A DNA stretch of 15,536 nt from Candidatus Mediterraneibacter colneyensis (GCA_019114745.1 DXEY01000073.1:1-15536); one strand, 5' to 3'. Numbered from the stretch's first letter, positions 5,565-13,808 are shown. Notes: generated by a model from the sequence alone, not told the origin. A program made the numbers and translations.

Positions 5565-7783
5565 TCTTCCTGTTCTTCTTCCTCGGTGACAAACGCCTGC
5601 CGTCCGTTCTCCGGCGCATCCGGATCTGCCGGAAGCTCGATCAGCTCGCCTCCGATATATTGGTAAGTCTTAGACTCTCTGAATATCGTGTTGCTCGATC
5701 CCACCTGAGCCACCATAACGGTGTCACCTTCATTGATCTGCGACTCTTTCAGATCCAGCCTTGTATTATTCAAAAATGTCGTCGACTGCTTCTCACCATT
5801 GATATAGACTTTACTCTGCTTCGTAAAGTTATCCCCGTAGACGGTATAGGTCGTTCCATCCGCCTGCACGACAAGCTGCGACAGCTCGGCGTCCTTCACG
5901 CCCATGACCATATGTCCCTCCGTGATCGGCGCGCCGCTCTCTTTGTATACATACTGATCTCCGTACATAATATCATACTGGAGCAGCTCCAGGTCTGCCA
6001 GATAATCTTTCGTCTGACGGCGTTCCTGGTGATAATTGAACACGGTTCCGGAATGGATGTCAAGACGTTCAAATACCTCCGCCATGATCTGGTATGCGGC
6101 AATATTCCCGTCCTGTTTCTCCAGTCCGATATTATCCCAGATCACATAATTCGTATTGTAGAGATAGCGGCTCTTCAGGTCTTTCGCCTCAAGTTCCATA
6201 GTAGGCAGATGATCGCCGTAGAATACGAGGACGGTAGGTTCATTCCGGGCTTCCACTGCTTCGATCAGTTCTCCCGCAAACTTATCCATCTCATGGACCA
6301 GATTCACGTAGTATTCCCACGCATTCCTCTCTCCCTCATCCTCAACGCCGCTGACAACGATCTCCGGATCTTCGAGCACTTTCTCCGTCGGATAATCGCC
6401 GTGCCCTTCCACACTGATCGTAAAGACAAAGTCCTGGCCTTCCGTCGTATCCATAGATTCCATAATATTCGGCACGAGGATGTCGTCTGTCGCCCAGCCC
6501 TTCGGAGTTGTCTGCAGGATATTCATGAACTCCTTGCTGGTAAAATGGTCAAATCCCATGTTGTTGAACACCTGAGCACGGCTGTAGAAGTTCCCGCCGT
6601 TATTGTGGAGTGCTTCCGCCCCGTATCCCAGTTCTTTCAGCGCGCTCGCCGCACTCTCCACAGGATTGTACTTTGCATAAGTCTTATACGGATACTCTCC
6701 CGGTCCGAAGAACCTCATGCTCATGCCGGTGAGGACCTCAAACTCTGTGTTCGCTGTCCCGGCTCCCACAGACGGCACTTTAAAGTATCCTGTAGAATAT
6801 TCTTCAAACAGTTTTCTGAGATTCGGGATCGGATCTTCAGAGAAGCGGAGCCACTCCACCTCTGTCGGATCAAAGAAAGACTCAAGCTGTACAAACAGGA
6901 TATTGGGGAGTTCTTCCTCTGAACGCCCTGTCTCAGAACTTGTCAGGCTGCCGTTATTGCTGATCTCATCCATCGTCTCTTCGCTGTATCCGGACGGCTC
7001 GTTGATCCCCGTATTGAACAGGCTGGCGGAAAAACAGTACGGAAAACCGTAGTCTTCATACGCAAAGGCAATGTTCCCGAAGTAATTGGAGATGACCCGT
7101 TTATCGATCGCCGCGTCGGTCAGCCACAGACATGCCCCGAAAGAGACGGCCACTCCGCCAAGCGCGATAATGCGGTGCATCTTCCCGGTAAACTGTCCGC
7201 CTCTTCTCCACATGGAGACGACCCAAAATACAAGAGCTACAACGCCGATGATGATCATGATCAGTTCAAATGTATTAAAATAATTATTTGTCAGTTCCAG
7301 CGCATCTGACAGCACCTTCAGATCCTGCGCGTTAAACGGCGTCACACGCTTTGTGAGCAGATATCCGTTGCACACGCCGAGAAACAGCCAGAATACACTG
7401 AGCAGGATCCGGACAAACACTCTTCTGCGCACCAGGTATACGATACTGAACGTTGCAAAGATCATAAACGCATTGTACAGGAACACAAGGGGCGTCCCCA
7501 CAAGATAATCCCAGGCTTCAGACAAAGACAGCCGGGAGACTACTTCGATCAGGAAGTTGATCACGCAGGCGAGCAGGAACTGCAGCGGAAGGGAGAGCCG
7601 GTTCATCCACTTGTAAACCGGCTGCATCTTCTTCGCAAATTTGCTGTTGCGCCGTTCCTCGAGTATCCGCTGGCGCCGCTCCTTCTTCTCCCTGTGATGC
7701 CTCTTGATGTCTTCTATTTTCAGATTTCTGATTTTCGTAAAAAATCCTTTTATATCCGGCTTCCTGATATGAATCCGCTTCAT
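5561..7783 (-). CDS. LTA-synthase-family sulfatase-fold membrane enzyme with a C-terminal IPT/TIG-like domain
   Basis: A 740-residue protein. After a strongly basic cytoplasmic head (1-60) come five predicted membrane helices (about 64-84, 97-117, 122-142, 172-192, 204-222), then a large extracellular alkaline-phosphatase/sulfatase-fold domain (about 292-600). The expected metal and catalytic residues are visible: E301 in QLESF, the nucleophile T343 in GAGTANTE, H461 in EGHGDY, and D524/H525 in YGDHLP. Family members transfer glycerol-phosphate from phosphatidylglycerol to lipoteichoic acid or related polymers. Residues about 630-710 (YTVYGDNFTKQSKVYING and GDTVMVAQVG) look like an IPT/TIG beta-sandwich, and the tail is poly-Glu, both unusual beside plain LtaS (about 650 residues). 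The start overlaps the valS stop (ATGA); its AGGAG is rather far, about 14 bases away. The exact polymer is not determined. Confidence 0.88.
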   Translation of the reverse strand: MKRIHIRKPDIKGFFTKIRNLKIEDIKRHHREKKERRQRILEERRNSKFAKKMQPVYKWMNRLSLPLQFLLACVINFLIEVVSRLSLSEAWDYLVGTPLVFLYNAFMIFATFSIVYLVRRRVFVRILLSVFWLFLGVCNGYLLTKRVTPFNAQDLKVLSDALELTNNYFNTFELIMIIIGVVALVFWVVSMWRRGGQFTGKMHRIIALGGVAVSFGACLWLTDAAIDKRVISNYFGNIAFAYEDYGFPYCFSASLFNTGINEPSGYSEETMDEISNNGSLTSSETGRSEEELPNILFVQLESFFDPTEVEWLRFSEDPIPNLRKLFEEYSTGYFKVPSVGAGTANTEFEVLTGMSMRFFGPGEYPYKTYAKYNPVESAASALKELGYGAEALHNNGGNFYSRAQVFNNMGFDHFTSKEFMNILQTTPKGWATDDILVPNIMESMDTTEGQDFVFTISVEGHGDYPTEKVLEDPEIVVSGVEDEGERNAWEYYVNLVHEMDKFAGELIEAVEARNEPTVLVFYGDHLPTMELEAKDLKSRYLYNTNYVIWDNIGLEKQDGNIAAYQIMAEVFERLDIHSGTVFNYHQERRQTKDYLADLELLQYDIMYGDQYVYKESGAPITEGHMVMGVKDAELSQLVVQADGTTYTVYGDNFTKQSKVYINGEKQSTTFLNNTRLDLKESQINEGDTVMVAQVGSSNTIFRESKTYQYIGGELIELPADPDAPENGRQAFVTEEEEQEE

Positions 7784-10422
7784 AGTGCTGCCATTCTCTC
7801 CTTTACCTGAGCAAGCATCTGGGTATATTTTTCTAATTTGTCACGCTCTTCCTGCACCTTTGCCTCCGGCGCCTTGCTGACAAACTTCTCATTGGCAAGC
7901 ATGCCCTGTGCTCTCCTGATCTCTTTCTTCAGTCTCTCTTCTTCTTTTGTAAGTCTCTCACGCTCCTGCTCAAGATCAACCAGATCCTCAAGCGGCAGGT
8001 AGACTACGGCATCCGGCACGACAACGGAAACTGCGTTGTCATCCACACCCTGCTTTGTCTCCTGAACAATGATCTCACCCGCCATCATGAGCGGCATAAC
8101 AGACTCTTTAAACGACTCGATACCGCTGAGGATACCGCTGTTCTCGCTTACGATATAAACCTTTGTCTTTCTGCTGTTCGGCACGTCCATCTCGGAACGG
8201 ATATTCCGGATACCTCTCGTGACCGCTTTCACGCAGTCCATGATCTTCTCTGCTTCCGGGAATGCCCGGTCCTCTCTGTATACCGGCCAGCCCGACATCA
8301 TCAGCGACTCTTCCTCCGGTACGAGGGCGCTGTAGATCTCCTCTGTGATAAACGGCATAAACGGGTGAAGCAGTTTGAGCGCCTGAGCCAGTACCGTCTT
8401 TAACGTCCAGAGCGCGCAGTCCGCCGCCTTCGGGTCTTCCTGTGCGTGGTAGATCCGGTATTTCGCAAGCTCCACATACCAGTCGCAGAACTCATCCCAG
8501 ATAAAGTCATAGACTTTCTGGACTGCGATACCCAGCTCATATTTATCCATATTCTCTGTCACATCTTTTGCCAGAGTGTTTACTTTCGATAAGATCCAGC
8601 GGTCTGCCGGCTGCAGCAGGGAATCCTCCGGCGCCTCCACTGTCTCGTCCTTCATGTTCATCAGGATGAAACGGGATGCATTCCATACTTTATTTGCGAA
8701 ATTACGGCTCGCCTCTACTCTTTCATTGTAGAAACGCATATCATTTCCCGGTGCATTGCCCGTCACAAGGGTAAGCCTGAGCGCGTCCGCGCCGTACTTA
8801 TCAATGATCTCCAGCGGATCGATGCCGTTTCCGAGAGATTTACTCATCTTACGCCCCTGGGAATCCCTCACAAGCCCGTGGATGAGCACGGTGTGGAACG
8901 GCGACTTCCCGGTATGTGCATACCCGGAAAATACCATACGGATGACCCAGAAGAAGATGATGTCGTATCCTGTCACAAGCACATCCGTCGGATAGAAATA
9001 ATCCAGGTCTTCCGTCTGATCCGGCCATCCAAGAGTCGAGAACGGCCAGAGCGCCGAGGAGAACCATGTATCCAGAGTATCCTCGTCCTGGGTAAAGTGA
9101 GTGCAGCCGCATTTCGGGCATTTCTCCGGCGCATGGCGTCCGACAACCATCTCGCCGCACTCGTCGCAGTAATAAGCCGGGATCCGGTGTCCCCACCAGA
9201 TCTGGCGGGAGATGCACCAGTCTTTGATGTTCTCAAGCCAGTGCAGGTAGATCTTGTCAAAACGCTCCGGTACGAACTTCAGCTCCCCGGTCTTTAATGC
9301 GTTGATCGCCGGCTTCGCCAGTTCCTCCATCTTTACAAACCACTGCTGCTTGATCAGAGGCTCTACCGTCGTCTTACAGCGGTCGTGGGTTCCTACCGCG
9401 TGAGTGTGGGGAACGACCTTCACAAGATACCCCTGCTCCTCCAGATCTTTCACGATCGCCTTTCTCGCCTCGTAACGCTCCATGCCCGCATATTTTCCGC
9501 CATTCTCATTGATGGTGGCGTCATCGTTCATGATATTGATCTCTTCCAGGTTATGGCGCCTGCCCACTTCAAAATCGTTCGGGTCGTGTGCCGGAGTGAT
9601 CTTCACGGCTCCGGTACCGAACTCTTTGTCTACATAGTAATCCGCTACGATCGGGATCTCTCGTCCCACCAGCGGCAGGATCACGTTCTTTCCTACAATA
9701 TCCTGATATCTCTCGTCATCCGGGTGTACTGCGATAGCAGTATCTCCGAGCATCGTCTCCGGACGCGTGGTCGCGATCTCCAGGAAGCGGTCTGTGCCGA
9801 CGATCGGATATTTGATATGCCAGAAGTGACCTTCCTGCTCCTCGTGTTCTACCTCTGCGTCAGACAGAGACGTCTTACATTTCGGACACCAGTTGATGAT
9901 CCTGGATCCTTTATAGATATAGCCTTTCTCATACAGGCTGATAAATACTTCTTCAACTGCCCTGGAACATCCCTCGTCCATTGTAAAACGCTCTCTGTCC
10001 CAGTCGCAGGATACTCCCAGCTTCTTTAACTGAGATTCGATCGTACCCGCATATTCTTCTTTCCACTGCCAGGTTCTCTCAAGGAATCCCTCGCGTCCGA
10101 GTTCCTTCTTGTCGATCCCCTCTTCTTTCAGCTGGTTTGTTACCTTTACTTCGGTAGAGATCGCCGCATGGTCTGTCCCCGGGATCCAGAGCGCATTGTA
10201 GCCCTCCATCCTCTTGTAGCGGATCAGGATATCCTGAAGCGTATTGTCAAGGGCATGTCCCATGTGGAGCTTGCCTGTAATGTTCGGAGGAGGCATCACC
10301 GTTGTAAAAGGTTTCCGGCTGCGGTCAACTTCCGCGTGGAAATATTTATTCTCACACCATCTCTCATACAGTTTTTCTTCGATCGCCTTCGGATCATAAG
10401 TCTTTGCTAATTCTCTGCTCAT
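7780..10422 (-). CDS. valS: Valyl-tRNA synthetase (ValS)
   Basis: An 880-residue class I aminoacyl-tRNA synthetase charging tRNA-Val in the cytoplasm. The HIGH-type motif is HMGH at 53-56, preceded by PPPNITGKL. The CP1 editing domain contains TTRPETMLGDTAIAVHPDD (218-236). WCPKCKT (178-184) and the pair CDEC (419-422) and CPKCGC (435-440) look like zinc-binding Cys sets. KMSKS is at 525-529. An anticodon-binding domain and a C-terminal charged coiled coil (about 810-880) complete the usual layout. The start MSRELAKTYD at 10422 is favoured by GAGGAG seven bases upstream over an in-frame Met at 10458. It is the first gene of the operon, controlled by the T-box leader immediately upstream, and is joined by ATGA to the LTA-synthase-like gene. 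Confidence 0.97.
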   Translation of the reverse strand: MSRELAKTYDPKAIEEKLYERWCENKYFHAEVDRSRKPFTTVMPPPNITGKLHMGHALDNTLQDILIRYKRMEGYNALWIPGTDHAAISTEVKVTNQLKEEGIDKKELGREGFLERTWQWKEEYAGTIESQLKKLGVSCDWDRERFTMDEGCSRAVEEVFISLYEKGYIYKGSRIINWCPKCKTSLSDAEVEHEEQEGHFWHIKYPIVGTDRFLEIATTRPETMLGDTAIAVHPDDERYQDIVGKNVILPLVGREIPIVADYYVDKEFGTGAVKITPAHDPNDFEVGRRHNLEEINIMNDDATINENGGKYAGMERYEARKAIVKDLEEQGYLVKVVPHTHAVGTHDRCKTTVEPLIKQQWFVKMEELAKPAINALKTGELKFVPERFDKIYLHWLENIKDWCISRQIWWGHRIPAYYCDECGEMVVGRHAPEKCPKCGCTHFTQDEDTLDTWFSSALWPFSTLGWPDQTEDLDYFYPTDVLVTGYDIIFFWVIRMVFSGYAHTGKSPFHTVLIHGLVRDSQGRKMSKSLGNGIDPLEIIDKYGADALRLTLVTGNAPGNDMRFYNERVEASRNFANKVWNASRFILMNMKDETVEAPEDSLLQPADRWILSKVNTLAKDVTENMDKYELGIAVQKVYDFIWDEFCDWYVELAKYRIYHAQEDPKAADCALWTLKTVLAQALKLLHPFMPFITEEIYSALVPEEESLMMSGWPVYREDRAFPEAEKIMDCVKAVTRGIRNIRSEMDVPNSRKTKVYIVSENSGILSGIESFKESVMPLMMAGEIIVQETKQGVDDNAVSVVVPDAVVYLPLEDLVDLEQERERLTKEEERLKKEIRRAQGMLANEKFVSKAPEAKVQEERDKLEKYTQMLAQVKERMAAL

Positions 10423-10525
10423 TGTCTTCTCCTCGCGTCCCCTCGTGTAATCTCTCATAAACTTCTGCGTCCGTCCCCGTCAGCCGGGAACCTGACCTTA
10501 TCTCACGGTGTTCACGGAATTTTCA

Positions 10526-10565
10526 CAAAGAAATAAGTAACGCCCTTTACATAACGTAAAGGGCG
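10526..10565 (-). terminator. T-box regulated terminator of the valS leader
   Basis: A perfect 10-bp stem CGCCCTTTAC / GTAAAGGGCG (10541-10550 with 10556-10565) and a 5-base loop. On the minus strand it is followed by the T-rich TTACTTATTTCTTTG. It lies just after the conserved T-box sequence, which can pair with its 5' arm to form the competing antiterminator. Confidence 0.9.
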
Positions 10566-10854
10566 AAGATTCCGCGGTACCACCTTATTTCATATACGTC
10601 CGCATCTGCGGCATATATCTCTTTTGTCCTGTAACGTGGACTACTCCGGGACAGCCTACCTGCGCCGTCGTGCGCCCTTCAGCTATCCGGTTCAAAAGCT
10701 ACCTTCCACTATCCTTTCCCAAAACCGCCTTTCAGCCGGACGATCTCTTACGGCTTCAAGTACATGTACCGTCCGGGCAGTCCTCTCTGATGGAAGTAAT
10801 AGTGTACTCCTCTTTCTCTGCACCTTTTACGAATTTGTTAACTAAAAATTAACT
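10526..10854 (-). ncRNA. T-box riboswitch leader of valS
   Basis: The 5' leader RNA that senses uncharged tRNA and controls the valS operon by antitermination. The diagnostic T-box sequence AAGGTGGTACCGCGG is on the minus strand at 10586-10572. Its UGGU bulge would pair with an ACCA tRNA end, which suits tRNA-Val (discriminator A). The terminator follows at 10541-10565. Upstream, stem I is supported by CCGGACG/CGTCCGG (10770-10776 with 10736-10742) and a basal CACTAT/ATAGTG pairing (10799-10804 with 10707-10712). A stem-III-like hairpin, ATATATGCCGCA/TGCGGACGTATAT, lies around 10592-10618. An AGAGAG motif is present near 10782-10787. I could not place the specifier codon with confidence; a GUU at 10725-10723 on the 3' side of stem I is one candidate. 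Valine specificity is otherwise inferred from the downstream gene. Confidence 0.93.
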
Positions 10855-10860
10855 ATCAAT

Positions 10861-10889
10861 ACTATAGTCGCCAAATGCCGATTTGTCAA
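10861..10889 (-). promoter_or_regulatory. SigA promoter of the valS T-box operon
   Basis: Near-perfect vegetative promoter on the minus strand: -35 TTGACA (10889-10884), a 17-base spacer, then -10 TATAGT (10866-10861). Transcription should begin near 10854, just before the T-box leader. It sits only 15 bases beyond the stop of the hydrolase gene. Confidence 0.92.
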
Positions 10890-10904
10890 GCAATTTAGAA
10901 AATC

Positions 10905-11684
10905 TTAAGAATGCACCATATCTTCGATCATCTCTACAATGTCATACCCGTAGTTATCTCCTGTCGCCCAGCCGAGCCCTTCCGGATTCTCCTGCTGCCC
11001 CAGCCACTGCACATAGGGCGCAGAGCCTTTCTTCACATACTCATACCGGTCGTCCACACATTCCCCGTTCAGGGGATCCGCCGTGGCGTAGGCTTTCAGG
11101 TGCTGGATCTGGGCGCGTATCCCGGTCTGCACATCGGGGTAGGAATTGCCCGGCACTCCGTTTCCCGTCGTCCCCAGCCCGGCAAAGTTGAACTGTTCGA
11201 CAGACGCATCGCCTCCGTACTGGAGAAACCCGGTCTCCTTCATCGTCTGTGCGAACGCCACCTCCGGACGCACCCCTTCCGCCGCCGCTTCCTCATAATA
11301 CATCTGGCAGAAAGTCTCTATGTTGTCCGCTCCGCCTGCGGAGAGCTCCTCCTCGGGATATGATTCCCCGGAGGCATTAAAATAATCCACCATCTCCTGG
11401 ACGGTCACGCTGCTGCTCCCCATGATCGGGTACTGCCCGTCCGCCGCCGTTTCCTGTACAGCGGATGGTGCGGAGCTCTCCTGTGCTGTCCCGGAATCAG
11501 CCGGATCTGTCTCTTCGCTCCCGCCGGACGCAGCCTGGGCGCCGGCGGACGCCTCTGCCTGCCCGGTTCCCTCCGCTTCAGGCGAGAGCGCTCCCGTCAT
11601 CCCTGCCAGTCCCAGGGTAAGCGCCAGGAGCACCGCAAGTCCTGCTTCCATATATCGTTTAAACTTCAGATCATTCCATTTCAT
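10905..11684 (-). CDS. Exported glucosaminidase-type cell wall hydrolase
   Basis: A 259-residue protein. It has a basic N-terminus and one hydrophobic segment (about 13-33: AGLAVLLALTLGLAGMTG), a signal peptide or uncleaved anchor. A low-complexity Ala/Ser/Glu/Gly linker (34-85) would span the wall. A short conserved segment (SVTVQEMVDYFNASGESYP, 92-110) precedes the glucosaminidase-like domain (about 118-255). In this domain E150 in MKETGF is the likely catalytic acid, and FNFAGLGTTG (166-175) corresponds to the NLFGI-type strand of the family. GIRAQIQHLKAYA (188-200) is typical of LytG/FlgJ-like members. It should cleave peptidoglycan glycan strands. The start at 11684 has GGGAG about nine bases upstream. 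No dedicated terminator is seen between it and the T-box promoter, so some readthrough into the leader is possible. Confidence 0.85.
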   Translation of the reverse strand: MKWNDLKFKRYMEAGLAVLLALTLGLAGMTGALSPEAEGTGQAEASAGAQAASGGSEETDPADSGTAQESSAPSAVQETAADGQYPIMGSSSVTVQEMVDYFNASGESYPEEELSAGGADNIETFCQMYYEEAAAEGVRPEVAFAQTMKETGFLQYGGDASVEQFNFAGLGTTGNGVPGNSYPDVQTGIRAQIQHLKAYATADPLNGECVDDRYEYVKKGSAPYVQWLGQQENPEGLGWATGDNYGYDIVEMIEDMVHS

Positions 11685-11705
11685 CGGCGTATACTCCCAT
11701 ATCTG

Positions 11706-11733
11706 TTTCCGGTATATACAGAATCACCGGAAA
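11706..11733. repeat. Inverted repeat in the leader of the hydrolase gene
   Basis: A perfect 8-bp inverted repeat TTTCCGGT (11706-11713) and ACCGGAAA (11726-11733) with a 12-base spacer. Two further NCCGGN hexamers follow at 11735-11740 and 11748-11753, giving four in 46 bases between the gene and its candidate -10. It could be an operator array or leader hairpins. Confidence 0.45.
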
Positions 11734-11753
11734 TACCGGAGGTAAGTTCCGGA

Positions 11754-11782
11754 ATTATAAGCGCTCAGTTTCTTCCATAAAT
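11754..11782 (-). promoter_or_regulatory. Candidate promoter of the cell wall hydrolase gene
   Basis: On the minus strand a perfect -10 TATAAT lies at 11759-11754, about 70 bases before the hydrolase start. The hexamer 17 bases upstream (ATTTAT) is a poor -35, so this may need an activator, or another sigma factor may be used. Confidence 0.3.
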
Positions 11783-11853
11783 AATATATTACAGACAGGA
11801 CCCCCTGTATACCTGTTTCCCGGCAAAAGAAGCTTCCCGCTGCCTGCATGACA

Positions 11854-11895
11854 GAAAAACGGAGTGCGGTTCCTTTTTCCGCGCCCCGTTTTTTC
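11854..11895 (-). terminator. Terminator after the isomerase-rhaM unit
   Basis: An 11-bp imperfect stem ACGGAGTGCGG (11859-11869) with CCGCGCCCCGT (11879-11889), containing one G-T pair and one mismatch, and a 9-base loop. On the minus strand it ends in TTTTT; on the plus strand it is also followed by T's, so it could work both ways. It lies 38 bases after the rhaM stop. Confidence 0.8.
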
Positions 11896-11926
11896 AGTTT
11901 GTCCGTCTTTTTTATGCTGATCCCGC

Positions 11927-12241
11927 TTAATCCAGATGGAACACTTCATGCAGGTCAACAGAAACCGGGCTGTTGTCCGGGTTCGTCTCCATGATATCAG
12001 CCATGAAATCCCACCATTTACGGTTGATCGCCGTATCAGCGCTCTCATCCCACTTCGCCGGATCCTCCAGTTCGATGTATCCGTAGAGTACCAGAGTCTC
12101 TTTGTCAAGGAAGATCGTATAATTCTTCCCGCCATACTCATGGATCATATCCTGCATCTCGGGCCAGAGCTCATTGTGCCGTTTCTCGTACTCAGCTTCC
12201 ATACCCGGATATAATTTCATTTTGAATCCTTTTCTTACCAT
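11927..12241 (-). CDS. rhaM: L-rhamnose mutarotase (RhaM family)
   Basis: A 104-residue protein of the same length as E. coli RhaM, which interconverts the alpha and beta anomers of L-rhamnose in the cytoplasm (family knowledge). The start MVRKGFKMKLYPGMEAEY, the RHNELWPEM block with H22, NYTIFLD with Y41, and KWWDFMADIMETNPDNSP (75-92) with paired Trp are the recognised family signatures. H22 coincides with the catalytic His of RhaM. The C-terminus ends EVFHLD as in the family. The start at 12241 has AGGAGG about nine bases upstream. It lies 33 bases after the isomerase gene and is followed by a terminator. Some relatives may act on other 6-deoxy or pyranose sugars, so rhamnose is the most likely but not proven substrate. 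Confidence 0.93.
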   Translation of the reverse strand: MVRKGFKMKLYPGMEAEYEKRHNELWPEMQDMIHEYGGKNYTIFLDKETLVLYGYIELEDPAKWDESADTAINRKWWDFMADIMETNPDNSPVSVDLHEVFHLD

Positions 12242-12274
12242 AGTATTATCCTCCTGACTATAATCCTGCCTCTC

Positions 12275-13774
12275 CTATTCCAGTACAGTGAACGGTATCC
12301 GGAGCAGATCGGCTGCTTTTTTAAAGATTTCTGCGTTATGTCCTACGCTCATAGCGAAGTGATGCGTCGGCGCTTCCGCGAACCATTTGTCCATGTAAGT
12401 ATCCGGATCAGATTTGAACCTTACCGGAGTCTGGGTGTTTCCGATGGTCATGATCGGTCCGTCGGTAGACCCTGCCTCCGTGATGATAAATTTCAGCTTT
12501 CCGTCGATCGTCTGGGTACAGCCGAGGTTTGTGATCTCACCGGTGCGCACCTTCGCTTCTACAGAGACTCCCGTGCCCTGTTTGCCATGATAGAGACCCA
12601 TACCGCGCAGGATTGGTTTTCCTTTTGCGATCTCCAGGTGGAAAGGTCCGTCATGTCCGAGCAGGATCGTGCCGTCTTCATAGTCTGTCGTAACGATCTC
12701 GCAGAAACTTCCTCCTTTTCCAATAATATCACAGATCTTCATGGCGAGGCAAGTTTTCAGGTCTCCTTCGCCCGCGCAGGGGATGCCGTTTGCCGTCAGC
12801 AGGGAGTGTCCCACAATGAAGCCGCCCTGTACGTCCTCATAATGATTGCCCGGCGCCCCGTGATAATAATAAGTCAGAGCGTCCAGGTCGAACTCTTCTA
12901 CTAACTTCTCCTGTGCCACTGCGACTTTTGCCGACCAGTTGAGCTGCTCTTCCGTCGGTTTCTGAGCCAGCGGATCTGCGGCGTCGTCCTCGCTGATCAC
13001 AAAGAACTCCTCGATCTCTTTCCTCTTCTCTGCCACTTCCTCATCTGTCACTTTCTGGAGATGTTTATCCAGATCGCACATTTCCAGTACCTGCAGATGA
13101 GCCCCTGTCTGTCCCTGGAACATCGTAAAATCACTGTACATATCCAGCATGCCGCTGTATGTATTGCCGAGGAATCCGAAACGTGCGCCCTGAAGGTTGC
13201 GTTTTACTTTCGCTGCCAGCACCCATTCCCCGATCTTCTTCCATGCGCGTACCGCTTCCGGCCGTCCGGCGGTATTCTCATCTGTCATGGAGATCTCCGG
13301 CGTATAGTCCAGACCGAGCAGGCCGTTTACCACACGGTATTTGATCCCTGCCCTGTTAAATGCGTTTGATATCTCAGGCACCGGACATGCGCCGCAGTGT
13401 GCGAGCCACTCGCCTGTCGTCGTTTTCTCGTAGTTGATCCTTGCCGTCGGCTGCAGGTTGAGCACGACTGCCGGCGCGCTGCAGATCTGATGTACAGGCA
13501 GAACCGATGCGCTTGTAACGTAAGTCGCAGCATGTGCAAAGATGAGATCTACATTTTTCTCGTTGTAATACTCTCCCGCTTTCTGTCCTTCCTGCTCACA
13601 GTCTACCATTCCGTAGAAGAAAACTTCACTTCCCATGTCTTCTACTTTTTTTGCAATAAATCTACCATATTCTGTCAGACGTTCTTTCATTCCCGGGAAC
13701 TGTCCCCAATAATGCTTAAGTCCCATGGAGTAGATCCCGATCTTTGGTTTCCTGAGTTCCTTTCTCGTTTTCAT
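12275..13774 (-). CDS. L-fucose/L-arabinose isomerase superfamily protein (AraA/FucI-like)
   Basis: A 499-residue metal-dependent aldose-ketose isomerase of the COG2407-like superfamily, about the length of AraA. The N-terminal Rossmann-like domains start with KIGIYSMGLKHYWGQFPG (11-28). The metal-site residues of AraA (E306, E333, H350, H450 in E. coli) have plausible counterparts at nearly the same spacing: E336 in CAGEGDLK, E359 in SFCEIV, H374 in LLGHDG, and H471 or H472 in THHFAM. All appear intact. The substrate cannot be read from sequence; the adjacent rhamnose mutarotase points to L-rhamnose or a related deoxy sugar rather than arabinose. The start at 13774 follows AAAGGAAGGG. No kinase or aldolase is in view, and no convincing promoter was found between it and the truncated regulator. 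Confidence 0.88.
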   Translation of the reverse strand: MKTRKELRKPKIGIYSMGLKHYWGQFPGMKERLTEYGRFIAKKVEDMGSEVFFYGMVDCEQEGQKAGEYYNEKNVDLIFAHAATYVTSASVLPVHQICSAPAVVLNLQPTARINYEKTTTGEWLAHCGACPVPEISNAFNRAGIKYRVVNGLLGLDYTPEISMTDENTAGRPEAVRAWKKIGEWVLAAKVKRNLQGARFGFLGNTYSGMLDMYSDFTMFQGQTGAHLQVLEMCDLDKHLQKVTDEEVAEKRKEIEEFFVISEDDAADPLAQKPTEEQLNWSAKVAVAQEKLVEEFDLDALTYYYHGAPGNHYEDVQGGFIVGHSLLTANGIPCAGEGDLKTCLAMKICDIIGKGGSFCEIVTTDYEDGTILLGHDGPFHLEIAKGKPILRGMGLYHGKQGTGVSVEAKVRTGEITNLGCTQTIDGKLKFIITEAGSTDGPIMTIGNTQTPVRFKSDPDTYMDKWFAEAPTHHFAMSVGHNAEIFKKAADLLRIPFTVLE

Positions 13775-13808
13775 ACCATGCCCTTCCTTTCGTCCTGTTT
13801 TATGCTAG

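Noticed and set aside
5522..6922. Long plus-strand open frame (466 codons) opposite folC and the LTA-synthase-like gene
   Set aside because: It lies antisense to two clearly recognised genes, has a His/Arg-rich low-information composition, no ribosome binding site and no recognisable motif. It is a shadow of codon bias on the other strand.
9385..10029. Plus-strand 214-codon open frame opposite valS
   Set aside because: It is fully antisense to the conserved ValS editing domain and has no motif or RBS.
10423..10525. Possible small gene between the T-box terminator and valS
   Set aside because: No ORF with an RBS was found; it is the untranslated leader of valS with only weak short hairpins.
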